Notes: generated from the letters alone by a model not told the origin. A stretch of 64,000 bases of DNA from Nostoc sp. KVJ3 (GCF_026127265.1 NZ_WWFG01000003.1:1-64000), one strand, 5' to 3'; shown: positions 1 to 8,847, counted from the stretch's first letter. Numbers and translations are program-made.

Positions 1-137
1 TATTTAATTGATTAAGCCATCATATAAAAATAAGTTGTACAAATTTTAGTAGACCGAAAAGTTTGACGTAGCTGCTATATCTGCCCGTTTTTTGGTGCAA
101 AATGTGAGACCATCACACTCTTGTTTGAGCGAAAACT

Positions 138-168
138 AAGCTGATGTATTTATTAGATACATCAGCTT
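138..168 (-). terminator. Stem-loop after the helicase gene
   Basis: A 12-bp perfect inverted repeat (AAGCTGATGTAT / ATACATCAGCTT) with a 7-base loop lies 6 bases beyond the stop of the leftward helicase reading frame. On the minus strand it is followed by a short T-rich stretch, as in an intrinsic terminator. Confidence 0.6.
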
Positions 169-173
169 TTGAA

Positions 174-1604
174 TCATCCCAAGATTTCAATCACAGCCGC
201 GAGAATAGCTGGTGCTTTGTCTGAAACTGGAATGAATATCCGCTTTTGCCAGTTGATGATCTCGGTGAAGCAACCAACAGCTAAGAGTCGCTCTGCCAGT
301 GAGATAGCATTAACCAGTTCTATGCGAGGTTCTGTGGCAATATAAGAACGCCGTAAAGTAACGCCACCCGGTAACTGCTCTGACTTGCCTTCGTTTAGCA
401 CTAAAGAGACTAACTCCTGTGGGCTTAACAGCTTATCCTTCAGTCCGAGTTGTTCAGCCACAGACTTAATATCTACTGCACTGACCACCCGACCCAGAAT
501 TTTCTCGCCATCGCTGGTCTGCAACCGATATACTCGATTGTTCTTCTGGGGTAGCATTTTCCATATTGGCAGCAATATCCCAGTCACAAGGTAAATATAA
601 TCAGTGGTGAATTTGGGCAATTGGTCAACTTCCTTCGACCAAGCTGCAACAAACGCATCAGCCGAAACCTGCTTCCAAGTGGACGATTCCAACTTATCGA
701 CAGGGACACGCGTTTCTTTCTGTGGACGAACGAGTAGAAGTCTTGGAATCACCCCGCCTTGGTCATCAAAGAAGCTGTGCGTAGGAATGCTCACAGCCGC
801 ATTACCGGATTTCTCATTGCTCATGAGTTGCCCTTGATACTTAACAACAAACTCAAGCATTTCATCAGCCGTTTTGATGTTGTTCTTTTGGACACGCTCA
901 ATCTTTAAGTAATTGGTCACGCTACCAGTTTGAGGATGAGTATAAACTGATTCACAGCTTTCGATACTAAATCTATCAGCCCGAAGTGTTTCTACTCCAA
1001 CTTCAAACACACCATTTGCGATCGCAGTCTCGATTTGTTGACTTAGTAGCAACTCGAAACGCTCGAAAATCGTATTTTGCATCCCGATTGTCAAAGCCAG
1101 CAGGCGATTGAGGAACTGTCGCAAGGGTGGGAGGTCTATCTTCATTCCACCTTCAGTGGAAGTGAGCGAGAGTCCGGTCATCTGTTCAAACTTCCCCAGA
1201 GGAACTTCATAAAATCGACCTTGAAAAATCTGCTTAAACAACTCGTATAAAGCATATTCAGCATAGTTCGATTCTAGATTGTCTTTGGCATCAAACATAC
1301 CGTTACCGCCAGTTTGTCTCTGACCACGGGTGAGTGCGCCTAAGCTATCCAGCCGTCGAGCAATAGTGCTGATGAATCGGCGTTCACCGCGCACATTCGT
1401 CGTGACTGGTCTGAACACGGGTGCTGATGCTTGATTGGTGCGGTGAGAGCGCCCAAGCCCTTGAATGGCATTATCCGCTCTCCAACCAGCTTCGAGCAGG
1501 TAGTGCGATCGCCTTCTACGATTTACAGCGTTCAAATCCGCGTGATAACTTCTGCCTGTACCACCAGCATCAGAGAAGATGAGTATTTGCTTATCTCCCG
1601 CCAT
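174..1604 (-). CDS. Strawberry-notch-type helicase, C-terminal part (downstream of a frameshift)
   Basis: C-terminal portion of a superfamily 2 helicase of the strawberry-notch (SNO) type. The first residues read ILIFSDAGGTGRSYHAD and are followed by GLGRSHRTNQ, which fits the motif V/VI region of the SNO helicase C-terminal domain. The remaining 400 residues are the usual long SNO extension with no motif I recognised by me. The in-frame sequence continues upstream of the ATG (GSGANIAETNAF), so this ATG is internal and the piece belongs to the same gene as the 1532-3190 frame. Joining them needs one extra base in the CCC run at 1639-1641 and gives a protein of about 1005 residues, a normal length for the family. 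SNO-type helicases are common on bacterial plasmids and phages, often beside or fused to a methyltransferase, as here. Confidence 0.8.
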   Translation of the reverse strand: MAGDKQILIFSDAGGTGRSYHADLNAVNRRRRSHYLLEAGWRADNAIQGLGRSHRTNQASAPVFRPVTTNVRGERRFISTIARRLDSLGALTRGQRQTGGNGMFDAKDNLESNYAEYALYELFKQIFQGRFYEVPLGKFEQMTGLSLTSTEGGMKIDLPPLRQFLNRLLALTIGMQNTIFERFELLLSQQIETAIANGVFEVGVETLRADRFSIESCESVYTHPQTGSVTNYLKIERVQKNNIKTADEMLEFVVKYQGQLMSNEKSGNAAVSIPTHSFFDDQGGVIPRLLLVRPQKETRVPVDKLESSTWKQVSADAFVAAWSKEVDQLPKFTTDYIYLVTGILLPIWKMLPQKNNRVYRLQTSDGEKILGRVVSAVDIKSVAEQLGLKDKLLSPQELVSLVLNEGKSEQLPGGVTLRRSYIATEPRIELVNAISLAERLLAVGCFTEIINWQKRIFIPVSDKAPAILAAVIEILG

Positions 1605-3190
1605 GAATGCGTTAGTTTCCGCAATGTTAGCCCCAGAACCCGCGAATCCACAAACAAGCGACCAGAATCATCCTTTAATACCCGTTTGCTGCGTCCAGTC
1701 ACTTCAGCTACTTGCTTGTTACCGAAATGCCACAGCAGTTGTTCTAATGCACCAGGAATTGGATCAAGGCTGGCGAGTTTGTCTACTAAGGCATCTCTCA
1801 AAGCCACAGCTTCAGATGAAACAATCGGTGAACCATCGGCATCAAAGGCTGGTTCGGAGCGTTCGTCTCCATCAACGCCAGAGTGAATCTCATGCAGATG
1901 TACGGGAAAGGCACTTACTAAGTAGTCAAGAACATACTCCCTTGGTGTTAAATCCAGGTTTAAATCCTTCCATTCGGAAGCCGGAACTTCATTTAGTCGG
2001 CGTTTAAGTAACTCCTCGTTAGTCGATACGATTTGAATCACAACGGCATTACCCGCAGTTAAATCTTGCTCAATCGCTTTGATTAGCATGGGACACTTCA
2101 AACCCGTGAGCAAATGGTTAAAGAACCTTTGCTTGTGCGATTCAAATTGAGACATCGCAGACATTTTAGCTGCTCGGTTATATGTTTTAGCACCAGTGAT
2201 GTTACAGGCTTCTAATGCTTTGTGGAGGTTATTATGAATAATTTGAAAGGCATCGGCGTAATTATCGTAAATCCTTTCCTGAGTAGGAGTAAGTTCGATT
2301 TCTAACATCTCATACTCCACACCATCGAAGGAAAGCGATCGCGCCAAATACAGACCCAATGCTTTCAAATCCCTAGCAACAACCTCCATCGCTGCAATAC
2401 CACCGCCCTCAATGGATTCTACAAAATCCTCACGGGAGGTAAACGGGAAATCTCCAGTCTGCCAAAGCCCCAGGCGATTGGCGTATGAGAGATTTGAGAC
2501 TTTAGTTGCACCAGTCGCAGAGACATAGACAACCCGTGCCTGCGGTAATGCGTTTTGCAACCTCAGCCCAACAATACCTTGCTGGGATGCTGCAACCATG
2601 CCCAGTTTGCCCTCTTGCGCCATTGCGTTACCCATCACGTGACACTCATCAAATGCGATCGCTCCCTCAAAGTCCTTGCCAGCCCACTCAACGATTTGCT
2701 TAAGGCGACTTTTACCGTTATGAAGAGAACGTAGAGTTGAGTACGTGCAGAACAGAATGCCTTGGGTGAAGGGAATTGGATCGCCAAGCTTAATGTTGCT
2801 CAGGTCAATGATATCTTTTTCACTACCTCCGAGCGCACACCAGTCTCTACGGGCATCCTCAATTAGGGCAGAACTCTTTGATACCCAGATTGCTTTTCTT
2901 CGTTCCTGACACCAGTTGTCGAGAATGATTCCTGCACATTGTCTACCCTTACCAGCACCAGTACCATCGCCCAAGAACCAGCCACGACGAAATCTAACAG
3001 CGTTTTCTGAGCTAGTTGCTGCTACAGTCACATTATCCCAAGAATCATCCACAATATAAGACCCAGACAGAAATTCACAGTGCGTTTGACCTGCGTAGAT
3101 GACGCTTTCAAGTTGTGCCTCTGACAACAAGCCTTGTGTGATAATGTTGCTAGGAAGATGAGGTTTATAAGTTGGTGCTGGTGGTGACAC
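1532..3190 (-). CDS. Strawberry-notch-type helicase, N-terminal ATPase part
   Basis: N-terminal ATPase half of an SNO-type SF2 helicase. Visible motifs are a P-loop GDGTGAGKG (residues 74-82), motif II DECH (181-184) and motif III SAT (224-226), in the right order and spacing. The start is GTG at 3190, only 5 bases after the methyltransferase stop, so the two genes are probably co-transcribed and translationally coupled. From about residue 517 (after VDSR) the frame departs from the family sequence and ends in 35 unrelated residues. The -1 frame carries the expected continuation. The break lies at the CCC run at 1639-1641 and looks like a one-base loss. Programmed frameshifting is less likely because no slippery heptamer is evident. 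As it stands the product would lack the C-terminal helicase lobe. Confidence 0.8.
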   Translation of the reverse strand: MSPPAPTYKPHLPSNIITQGLLSEAQLESVIYAGQTHCEFLSGSYIVDDSWDNVTVAATSSENAVRFRRGWFLGDGTGAGKGRQCAGIILDNWCQERRKAIWVSKSSALIEDARRDWCALGGSEKDIIDLSNIKLGDPIPFTQGILFCTYSTLRSLHNGKSRLKQIVEWAGKDFEGAIAFDECHVMGNAMAQEGKLGMVAASQQGIVGLRLQNALPQARVVYVSATGATKVSNLSYANRLGLWQTGDFPFTSREDFVESIEGGGIAAMEVVARDLKALGLYLARSLSFDGVEYEMLEIELTPTQERIYDNYADAFQIIHNNLHKALEACNITGAKTYNRAAKMSAMSQFESHKQRFFNHLLTGLKCPMLIKAIEQDLTAGNAVVIQIVSTNEELLKRRLNEVPASEWKDLNLDLTPREYVLDYLVSAFPVHLHEIHSGVDGDERSEPAFDADGSPIVSSEAVALRDALVDKLASLDPIPGALEQLLWHFGNKQVAEVTGRSKRVLKDDSGRLFVDSRVLGLTLRKLTHSWREISKYSSSLMLVVQAEVITRI

Positions 3191-3195
3191 AAGTG

Positions 3196-4443
3196 CTAGG
3201 GCTGCACTTTCGCAAAGCAGCGAGGGATGAGGTAAAGCGTCCTTGATTCGGATTCGTTGTGGGCGATATGTTTCGTATAGGTATCTTTCAAACCCTCACT
3301 AGCCGTCCACTCGATAACCTCATATTCCAACACTACTACGTCGTCTGGAAGAGAGGAAACTGTTTCTGGTTGTGCAACTGTAGTACGGAATGGCAATTGA
3401 ACAACAATTGCCTTCGCAGTAGCTTTGATATCTGAGCGTTCCCAGGAAGATCGCTGTGGCAACTGCTCAATCAACGCCAGCAGGTCGGGCAAGTCCAAGG
3501 TTTCGGGAATACAAGGGATGTCGCCAGGATTATCAGCCGGGACTTTATCAATTACCGTAATTCTGGTTTCCATCGTCGTCCCGTGTTTTGAGTACACCTT
3601 GCCGTTAATCCCAACAGATAGTAGAACTCGCGCAAAATCCTGCCACTTAACAAAAGTCTCTCGCCAGCTTGGGTTAGCCGGAGAAAACCAGTTGGCTGTG
3701 ATTGTTACCAGTCGTCCACCGTCAGCTAGTCTTTGCAATGCCGAGTTGATGTGGCGAGGAGTTGCGTCGGGGTTGCGACTGTTGATTTTGGGAGATGCAC
3801 AGAAAGGTGGATTCATCAGCACAACTGAGGGCTGAGTCTTGCCAACCAGATAGTCGTTAATTTGTTCCGCGTTTACTGAGAATAATGGTGTACCAGGGAA
3901 TAATCGCCGCAGAATCTTACTTCTATCGGGTGCAAGCTCGTTGAGGATCAGACTTGCACTGTGCAGTTTAGCCATTTGTGCTAACAAACCAGTTCCGGCA
4001 CTTGGCTCCAAAATCAAATCATCAGCTTGTATAAATCCTGCTTTGGCTACCAGATAAGCAAGCGGCAGAGGGGTGGAGAATTGCTGAAGCTGTACTGATT
4101 CTTCACTACGGCGAGTATGCGTTGGGCACAGGGCTGTTAATTCTTCTAATTGTTGCACAACTACTTGAGGTTGTAGTGATAAAATCTTAATTCCCAGATG
4201 ACGCAGATATAATATTTGCGCTACTTCCACAGCTTCGTAAGCGTCTTTCCACTGCCACGCACCAGACGCGGCAGTGCCTAGAAAGTAGCGATTCATCTGG
4301 GAAGAAACAGTTTTCGTAGAGAGAGGGCGATTATCTATTAAAACTTTTGCAAGCTCTTGGGCAACATTAATAACTGACTGCCCATAATCAATTACTGTTT
4401 GCAAATCGAATAAAGAACCTTGAGTGAAAAGTTGCTGTACCAT
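3196..4443 (-). CDS. N6-adenine DNA methyltransferase-like protein
   Basis: SAM-dependent methyltransferase of the N6-adenine type. The cofactor motif I reads LEPSAGTGLL (residues 145-154) and the catalytic motif IV is NPPF (211-214), in the order I then IV that is usual for this class. The N-terminal 110 residues are helical with no recognised domain, and no separate target-recognition domain is evident. The helicase gene follows after 5 bases. In many large plasmids such a methyltransferase and an SNO helicase form one polypeptide; here they are separate. A role in plasmid DNA modification or anti-restriction is inference. There is no restriction endonuclease nearby. Confidence 0.8.
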   Translation of the reverse strand: MVQQLFTQGSLFDLQTVIDYGQSVINVAQELAKVLIDNRPLSTKTVSSQMNRYFLGTAASGAWQWKDAYEAVEVAQILYLRHLGIKILSLQPQVVVQQLEELTALCPTHTRRSEESVQLQQFSTPLPLAYLVAKAGFIQADDLILEPSAGTGLLAQMAKLHSASLILNELAPDRSKILRRLFPGTPLFSVNAEQINDYLVGKTQPSVVLMNPPFCASPKINSRNPDATPRHINSALQRLADGGRLVTITANWFSPANPSWRETFVKWQDFARVLLSVGINGKVYSKHGTTMETRITVIDKVPADNPGDIPCIPETLDLPDLLALIEQLPQRSSWERSDIKATAKAIVVQLPFRTTVAQPETVSSLPDDVVVLEYEVIEWTASEGLKDTYTKHIAHNESESRTLYLIPRCFAKVQP

Positions 4444-4661
4444 TGGACTATATAATTTTAATTTTCACTCTTGAAAAAGCGAAGCTAATATGTGAGTTTT
4501 ATTAGCTATCAAACAGGTACTAATGTTCACTATTTTTCAGGAAATAAGTTAGTCTTCGACTGATCAACGGAGGCTAAGAATAAAGTATTAGTAAAAAAGG
4601 AAGAGAGAAACGAAATTTTTATACCTTTCCCCTTTACCCGTTCCCTTTTTCCTTTTTAGTT

Positions 4662-5108
4662 TTATGCAGTTTTACGCGGTCTACCTGGCTTGCGCTTGCC
4701 TGAAGAATTTACATCAGTCTTTTTAGTTTTTGGCGACTTGTTGGCAGGATTGTTAGCTTTGTTTGAACGAGTAGTACGTTTTGGTTGTGATGAAATTTCT
4801 TTAACTGGAGGCAGTAATCTTAATATAGGGAATGAGATAATAACTGCTTCGTTACTGGTACGATGAACAACTTCATCCTCTAGTGTCCAAGGATCTGGCA
4901 ACTTTTCAAAAGTCATCGCTTGTGGTGTGATTACTTCTGATACTGATGGGATTGTAGAAGCGGCTATATTTCCATTGCTAACTGAAACCAGATTACTAAC
5001 GTTAGCAGCCGATACAAATAGTCCGTTAATGAACTGGAAGATGACGAGAGTAACAAATGCCCAAAATATAGCTAGGATTGCCAAAGTGAGTAGAGATTGC
5101 ATATCCAT
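4662..5108 (-). CDS. Small membrane protein with AT-hook-like tail
   Basis: 148 residues, family not recognised. Residues 5-30 form one strongly hydrophobic segment (LTLAILAIFWAFVTLVIFQF). The middle is acidic to neutral with a PDPWTLEDE motif. The last 45 residues are Lys/Arg/Pro/Ser rich and end in KRKPGRPRKT, a match to the AT-hook core (GRP flanked by basic residues) that binds the minor groove of AT-rich DNA. A membrane anchor plus a DNA-binding tail would suit tethering of plasmid DNA or of a nucleoid to the membrane, but that is inference from composition only. It is followed by no gene in the same direction for 220 bases and appears monocistronic. Confidence 0.6.
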   Translation of the reverse strand: MDMQSLLTLAILAIFWAFVTLVIFQFINGLFVSAANVSNLVSVSNGNIAASTIPSVSEVITPQAMTFEKLPDPWTLEDEVVHRTSNEAVIISFPILRLLPPVKEISSQPKRTTRSNKANNPANKSPKTKKTDVNSSGKRKPGRPRKTA

Positions 5109-5448
5109 GATTATTCCTCAACTAAGTAATTGTAATTTCCAACTGATTTACGCAAAGCGTTTTTAAGCCTTGTTCAAATGTGAAGCGGATTGAACACATA
5201 CTCTCTTCAAGAGAGGACTTCACTCTAAATTTAGCGTAGCGTCTCTCTGATTTAACTCAGCTACATTTCTTCGTTATTTTAAAGCTTATTTATAAAATAA
5301 AGCAGCTTTTAGTATTTACCTATTTGAAGATTTAAAGTATTATAGTTATAAATTTATTTGACAAATATAAATATTGGGTTAAGTCTATAGTTAAGATTTA
5401 ATTTGTTAGCTAATTGTTGAAATAAAAGATTTTATTAAAACGAAAAAT
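5109..5448. other. Intergenic, AT-rich, divergent promoter region
   Basis: 340 bases between two divergent genes. It holds a small hairpin (CTCTCTTCAAGAGAG near 5200) and a Nostoc-type short palindrome (TAGCGTAGCGTCTCTCTGA near 5230). The last 170 bases before the sigma factor gene are very AT-rich, as expected of a promoter. No protein gene is seen. Confidence 0.5.
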
Positions 5449-6396
5449 ATGCCCAGCCCAACTACCGACCTAGTTCACTCCTATCTCAAAGAAATCGGAC
5501 GCTACCCTCTGCTAACTCCTGAGCAAGAGATTACAAATGCTAGGCTTGTGCAGCAGATGATGGCGATTGAAGAACAGCGCTCAAGCCTCGCACTTCAACT
5601 AAACCGAGAACCAACCACAAGAGAATTAGCTACCTCACTTGGGCAAAGCGAAGCTGAAGTGGAGTCAATTCTTCATCAAGGGGAACGAGCAAAGCAGAAA
5701 ATGGTGACTGCTAACCTACGGCTGGTGGTGGCGATCGCTAAAAAGTACCAGAACCGAAACTTAGAATTTCTTGATCTGATCCAGGAAGGTACACTCGGTT
5801 TATACCGTGGCGTTGAAAAGTTTGATCCAAACAAGGGCTACAAACTTTCAACTTATGCCTATTGGTGGGTTACTCAATCAATCACACGTGCGATTGCAGA
5901 ACAATCACGAACTATTCGTTTGCCGATTCATATCAACGAAAAACTGAATAAAATCAAGAAAATACAACGGGAATTATCCCAGTCGTTGGGTCGAAAACCA
6001 ACTGTAGTAGAAATTGCTGAAGAATTAAAGGTTAAACCAGAGCAGGTTCGAGAATATATTCAAGCAGACCGAAAGTTAGTTTCGCTAGAAATGCGTGTTG
6101 GAAATGAAAAAGAAACAGAATTAAGCGAACTTTTAGCTGACGAAAAGATTTCCCCTTTGGAAGAATTAAATTCTTCATTGATGCGCCAGAATATTAAAGA
6201 GTTACTAGCATCCTTAGCTCCAATACAACGAGAAGTACTAACTCTACGTTTCGGGCTAGAAAATGACCATCAACTGAGCTTAACTCAAATTGGAGAACGG
6301 CTTAACTTAAGCCGAGAACGAATTCGCCAACTTGAACATAAAGCGCTCTCTATTCTTCGCCGTCAAAAAAGTGATATTGAGGAGTATCTTAATTAG
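5449..6396 (+). CDS. Group 2 sigma-70 family RNA polymerase sigma factor
   Basis: 315-residue sigma factor that directs RNA polymerase to a promoter set. Region 1.2 is at residues 7-30 (DLVHSYLKEIGRYPLL), region 2 at about 85-155 with the strongly conserved core-binding and -10 recognition helix (LDLIQEGTLGL, then STYAYWWVTQSI), region 3 at 163-235, and region 4 at 252-308 with the -35 helix-turn-helix (LSLTQIGERLNLSRERIRQLE). It lacks the long region 1.1 of the primary sigma factor, and its length and sequence fit the group 2 (SigB/C/D/E-like) factors of cyanobacteria. Which one cannot be told from sequence alone. Such genes are frequent on Nostoc plasmids and may serve plasmid or stress genes. 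Confidence 0.95.
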   Translation: MPSPTTDLVHSYLKEIGRYPLLTPEQEITNARLVQQMMAIEEQRSSLALQLNREPTTRELATSLGQSEAEVESILHQGERAKQKMVTANLRLVVAIAKKYQNRNLEFLDLIQEGTLGLYRGVEKFDPNKGYKLSTYAYWWVTQSITRAIAEQSRTIRLPIHINEKLNKIKKIQRELSQSLGRKPTVVEIAEELKVKPEQVREYIQADRKLVSLEMRVGNEKETELSELLADEKISPLEELNSSLMRQNIKELLASLAPIQREVLTLRFGLENDHQLSLTQIGERLNLSRERIRQLEHKALSILRRQKSDIEEYLN

Positions 6397-6397
6397 A

Positions 6398-6526
6398 ATG
6401 ATTTCCACCTCTACTATCATCACGGACGTAAAGGTAATATTTCCCCAGGGCAATTATCCTTGTTTTAATCATGAAGATGATGCTCTGGCTATACTATTAG
6501 TCAAAAACAAGAAACTATATTTATAA
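6398..6526 (+). CDS. Possible 42-residue protein after the sigma factor
   Basis: A short frame starts at an ATG overlapping the end of the sigma factor gene by no bases (stop at 6396) and ends 23 bases before the zinc-ribbon gene, so it could be the middle gene of an operon. The peptide (ISTSTIITDVKVIFPQ...) has no recognised domain. There is no strong ribosome binding site. It may be non-coding. Confidence 0.25.
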   Translation: MISTSTIITDVKVIFPQGNYPCFNHEDDALAILLVKNKKLYL

Positions 6527-6549
6527 ATAGCAACTTAAAAAACTAATCA

Positions 6550-6810
6550 ATGTCCAGCAAAACTATTGATGTCCGAGAGTACACCGTCAGAACGCACAAG
6601 CGGGAAATTCATACTCGCGTTTTCAACTTTGTGTGTAAGCAGTGCGAACAAGCCACACAACGAGAAACTTTTGGAGTTCGACCTCTATATTGTGAGAAAT
6701 GCCGTCCGCCACAAGCACCCAAGAAATCAGTAGTCCCTATAGGCAAGAGGAAACCCAGAGCTATGACTTACAAGAGTGGGAAGGATATAGCTGGTAATTT
6801 TTCGTTTTGA
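6550..6810 (+). CDS. Small zinc-ribbon protein
   Basis: 86 residues with two CxxC knuckles (C29/C32 in VCKQCEQ and C48/C51 in YCEKCRPP) 15 residues apart, a typical four-cysteine zinc ribbon. Both flanks are basic (RTHKREIHTR before, KKSVVPIGKRKPRAM after), which suggests nucleic-acid binding. Small proteins of this shape are common on cyanobacterial plasmids and chromosomes without a defined function. It lies downstream of the sigma factor on the same strand and could be co-transcribed. Confidence 0.65.
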   Translation: MSSKTIDVREYTVRTHKREIHTRVFNFVCKQCEQATQRETFGVRPLYCEKCRPPQAPKKSVVPIGKRKPRAMTYKSGKDIAGNFSF

Positions 6811-6915
6811 GGTAAGGGCGATACCTTCTCTTCTCCTATCGGAGACACTTCGTGAACGAGAGGCAACGCCTTTCCTGCGGAACGCACTCGCGTTCGGCAC
6901 GTCTTTGACGAACAC
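6811..6915. repeat. Nostoc-type interspersed palindromic repeat
   Basis: Short GC-rich palindromic segment (GGAGACACTTCGTGAACGAGAGGCAACGCC and GCGGAACGCACTCGCGTTCGGCACG, given here in pieces) of the type scattered through Nostoc intergenic DNA. Related pieces recur at 22135-22245, 53340-53375, 53700-53725 and 57955-58050. Confidence 0.5.
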
Positions 6916-6993
6916 CAAGTTGGTAGGTTTTGCAGCAAAGGTTATAACTATCCCGTGATTTCAATGCAGTCGAACAGTAAAAGGAGCAAGCCG

Positions 6994-7713
6994 ATGGCAG
7001 CGATCAACGATCTGAGTTCGCAGCAGTTTTACCACGGTACAAAGGCAGACCTGAAGCTAGGAGACCTGATCGAGTCCTGCAATCCCCCGGATGTGGGTGA
7101 GCGGGATAGGATGGCAACCTATGTTTACCTAACCCCCAACTTAGATGCGGCTATCTGGGGGGCAGAGCTAGCTCTAGGCTCAGGTCACGGCAAAGTCTAC
7201 ATCGTAGAGCCGCTCGGTCAGATTGAAAATGTCCCCGAACTCACAAAGCAGAAGTCTCCAAAGCATCTGTCGATGTCATACCGCTCCCGCGAGCCGTTGC
7301 GGGTAACGGGAACGGTCACGGAGTTGACTCTTTATCATGGGACACGGGCAGACCTGAAGCCAGGAGACCTAATCGAACCCGGTTATCACTCTAACTACGG
7401 TCAGAGGAAGAAGGCGATCTACGTTTATCTGGCTGCCACTTTGGATGCGGCAACCTGGGGGGCTGAACTAGCTCTCGGCGAGGGACGCGGCAGAATCTAC
7501 ATCGTGGAACCGATCGGGCCGATCGAGGATGACCCCAATGTGACGGACAAGAAATTCCCAGGTAATCCAACCAAGTCATACCGCTCACAGGAGTCGCTGC
7601 GGGTCATGGGCGAGGTCATAGATTGGCAGGGGCACTCTCCAGAAGCGATCAAGACTATGAAGGATAACCTTGAGCGACTGAAGCAACTTGGTATTGAGGC
7701 AATCGATGACTAA
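6994..7713 (+). CDS. Tandem-duplicated Arr-like (rifampin) ADP-ribosyltransferase
   Basis: 239 residues made of two consecutive Arr domains. Arr enzymes inactivate rifamycins by transferring ADP-ribose from NAD+ and are normally single-domain proteins of about 140 residues. Copy 1 spans about 11-109 (FYHGTKADLKLGDLI ... YRSREPLRV) and copy 2 about 112-236 (LYHGTRADLKPGDLI ... YRSQESLRVMGEV). Copy 2 keeps the His (H115), Tyr (Y145) and the Asp pair in PIEDDPN (D179/D180) described as catalytic in the mycobacterial enzyme. Copy 1 keeps H14 and Y45 but reads QIENVPE, so the Asp is Asn79. It also lacks the C-terminal WEGHSPE segment. I chose ATG 6994 because a GGAG lies 7 bases upstream; GTG 6955 and ATG 6964 are also in frame. 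Whether it modifies rifamycins or a cell target is unknown. Confidence 0.85.
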   Translation: MAAINDLSSQQFYHGTKADLKLGDLIESCNPPDVGERDRMATYVYLTPNLDAAIWGAELALGSGHGKVYIVEPLGQIENVPELTKQKSPKHLSMSYRSREPLRVTGTVTELTLYHGTRADLKPGDLIEPGYHSNYGQRKKAIYVYLAATLDAATWGAELALGEGRGRIYIVEPIGPIEDDPNVTDKKFPGNPTKSYRSQESLRVMGEVIDWQGHSPEAIKTMKDNLERLKQLGIEAIDD

Positions 7714-8115
7714 GTATTTTTACTTGGCTCTTTTCAGGGGAAGTTGGGGTTCCCTCAGAGGATAAGGGGCGGGGGGAAAGGTTTTAAATCGAATGGCACA
7801 CTTGTTAAGCGTTAACCCTTAGTATTACTGGTTTTGGGGTGTAGGGAATTAGGAACAACTTAGTTTTGTCTGGCGCACTAAAATTCAATTTTTATTAACA
7901 CACGAAGCTGCAACCCTACCCCCTGCCCTATCGATATTTCACATGAGTCTTCGTGCCATTCGATACAGAGCCATTCAAAGCCAGCTTCCAGAAATGGCAA
8001 TCGCTATTGAATCAAGCTGATCATCGGGTGGAACTTCCACAACAGCAGACGGCGCAACAGACTTTTGCTCTTGGAATACTTCTAATAGACATCTGTGATG
8101 GTGTCAGTATGACCT
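7714..8115. other. Intergenic region, nothing recognised
   Basis: 400 bases between the Arr-like gene and the frameshifted secreted-protein gene. A G-rich stretch (GGGGCGGGGGG near 7767) and a 68-codon open frame from 7953 are present, but the frame has no ribosome binding site or protein-like composition and I do not call it. Confidence 0.4.
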
Positions 8116-8642
8116 TTAGTCACTCCCGCCCCAAGTCCAGGCAGGATTGCCATTCTTGAAACTGTTTTTTAGCACGACTAGAGGATAATTATTCGGATCG
8201 GAGCCACCAGCCAAATCTAAGATGAAGTAAACTTTACCTTTAACAAAGTGCATCCGTAAATAATTAAGATGTTCAGAGTAGGCTTCTCCATCAACCTTAG
8301 TCATTCCAGCAGAAGCAAAGCATTTAGCATATCTCGGCTTGAGTGTCCCAACCCATGTAACGCTAAAACTATTACTGGCTTGAACAGAGATGTTACTGGC
8401 GTAGGCACTCAGGTTAACAGAGCCATCTGTTGAAAAACTGCCTTCTTGATAAGGATGGGGTTTTTCACTTGACTTTTCACTTTGTCTGGACAGCTTTGTT
8501 TTTGCTCGTTTTCACTATAAACTTTTAGTTCAATGTTTTGTGATTGATTTTGTGCAAGGACGCGCCAGTTGGACAACAGAGGCAGTAAACCCATACTTAT
8601 GCCTATAATCAATATCATTGGTCTAAAGGAAATCATACTCAT
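8116..8642 (-). pseudogene. Secreted protein gene broken by a frameshift
   Basis: Two frames join into one protein of about 175 residues. The first (from 8642) has a clear signal peptide (ILIIGISMGLLPLLSNWRVLA, cleavage probably after VLA, shown in part) and then NQSQNIELKVYSENEQ. After about residue 60 (position 8455-8470, in an AAAAACCCC run) the family-like sequence continues in another frame: HPYQEGSFSTDGSVNLSAY, then GTLKPRYAKCF, then the 62-residue end (MTKVDGEAYSEHLNYLRMHF ... NPAWTWGGSD). That second frame is open from the run to the stop, which supports a single-base indel in a homopolymer. The family is not recognised. It may be a recent mutation or a sequencing error. Confidence 0.6.
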
Positions 8643-8847
8643 AACCGAACAAATATCGAATTGAATGTAGTATTAGATTTTACTAATTAATCGGCAAATT
8701 CAAGCCAGTGTAATTGCTGAGAAAGAGAAAAGGGAAATGTTGAAGAAAAAACTTTTCCCCACAATGCCAAGAAGTGAAGAAGTCTATTTTTTACTAACCC
8801 AAGCAAGATCGGAAAATCTCGAAAAATTGCGTTAGATATTGCTCTGA
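8643..8847. other. Intergenic region
   Basis: About 205 AT-rich bases between two leftward genes; presumably holds the promoter of the secreted-protein gene. No gene recognised. Confidence 0.35.

Noticed and set aside
1431..2007. Rightward frames opposite the SNO helicase
   Set aside because: Antisense shadows; the leftward frames carry clear helicase motifs.
7953..8159. Rightward open frame of 68 codons
   Set aside because: It overlaps the end of the secreted-protein gene on the other strand and has no ribosome binding site.
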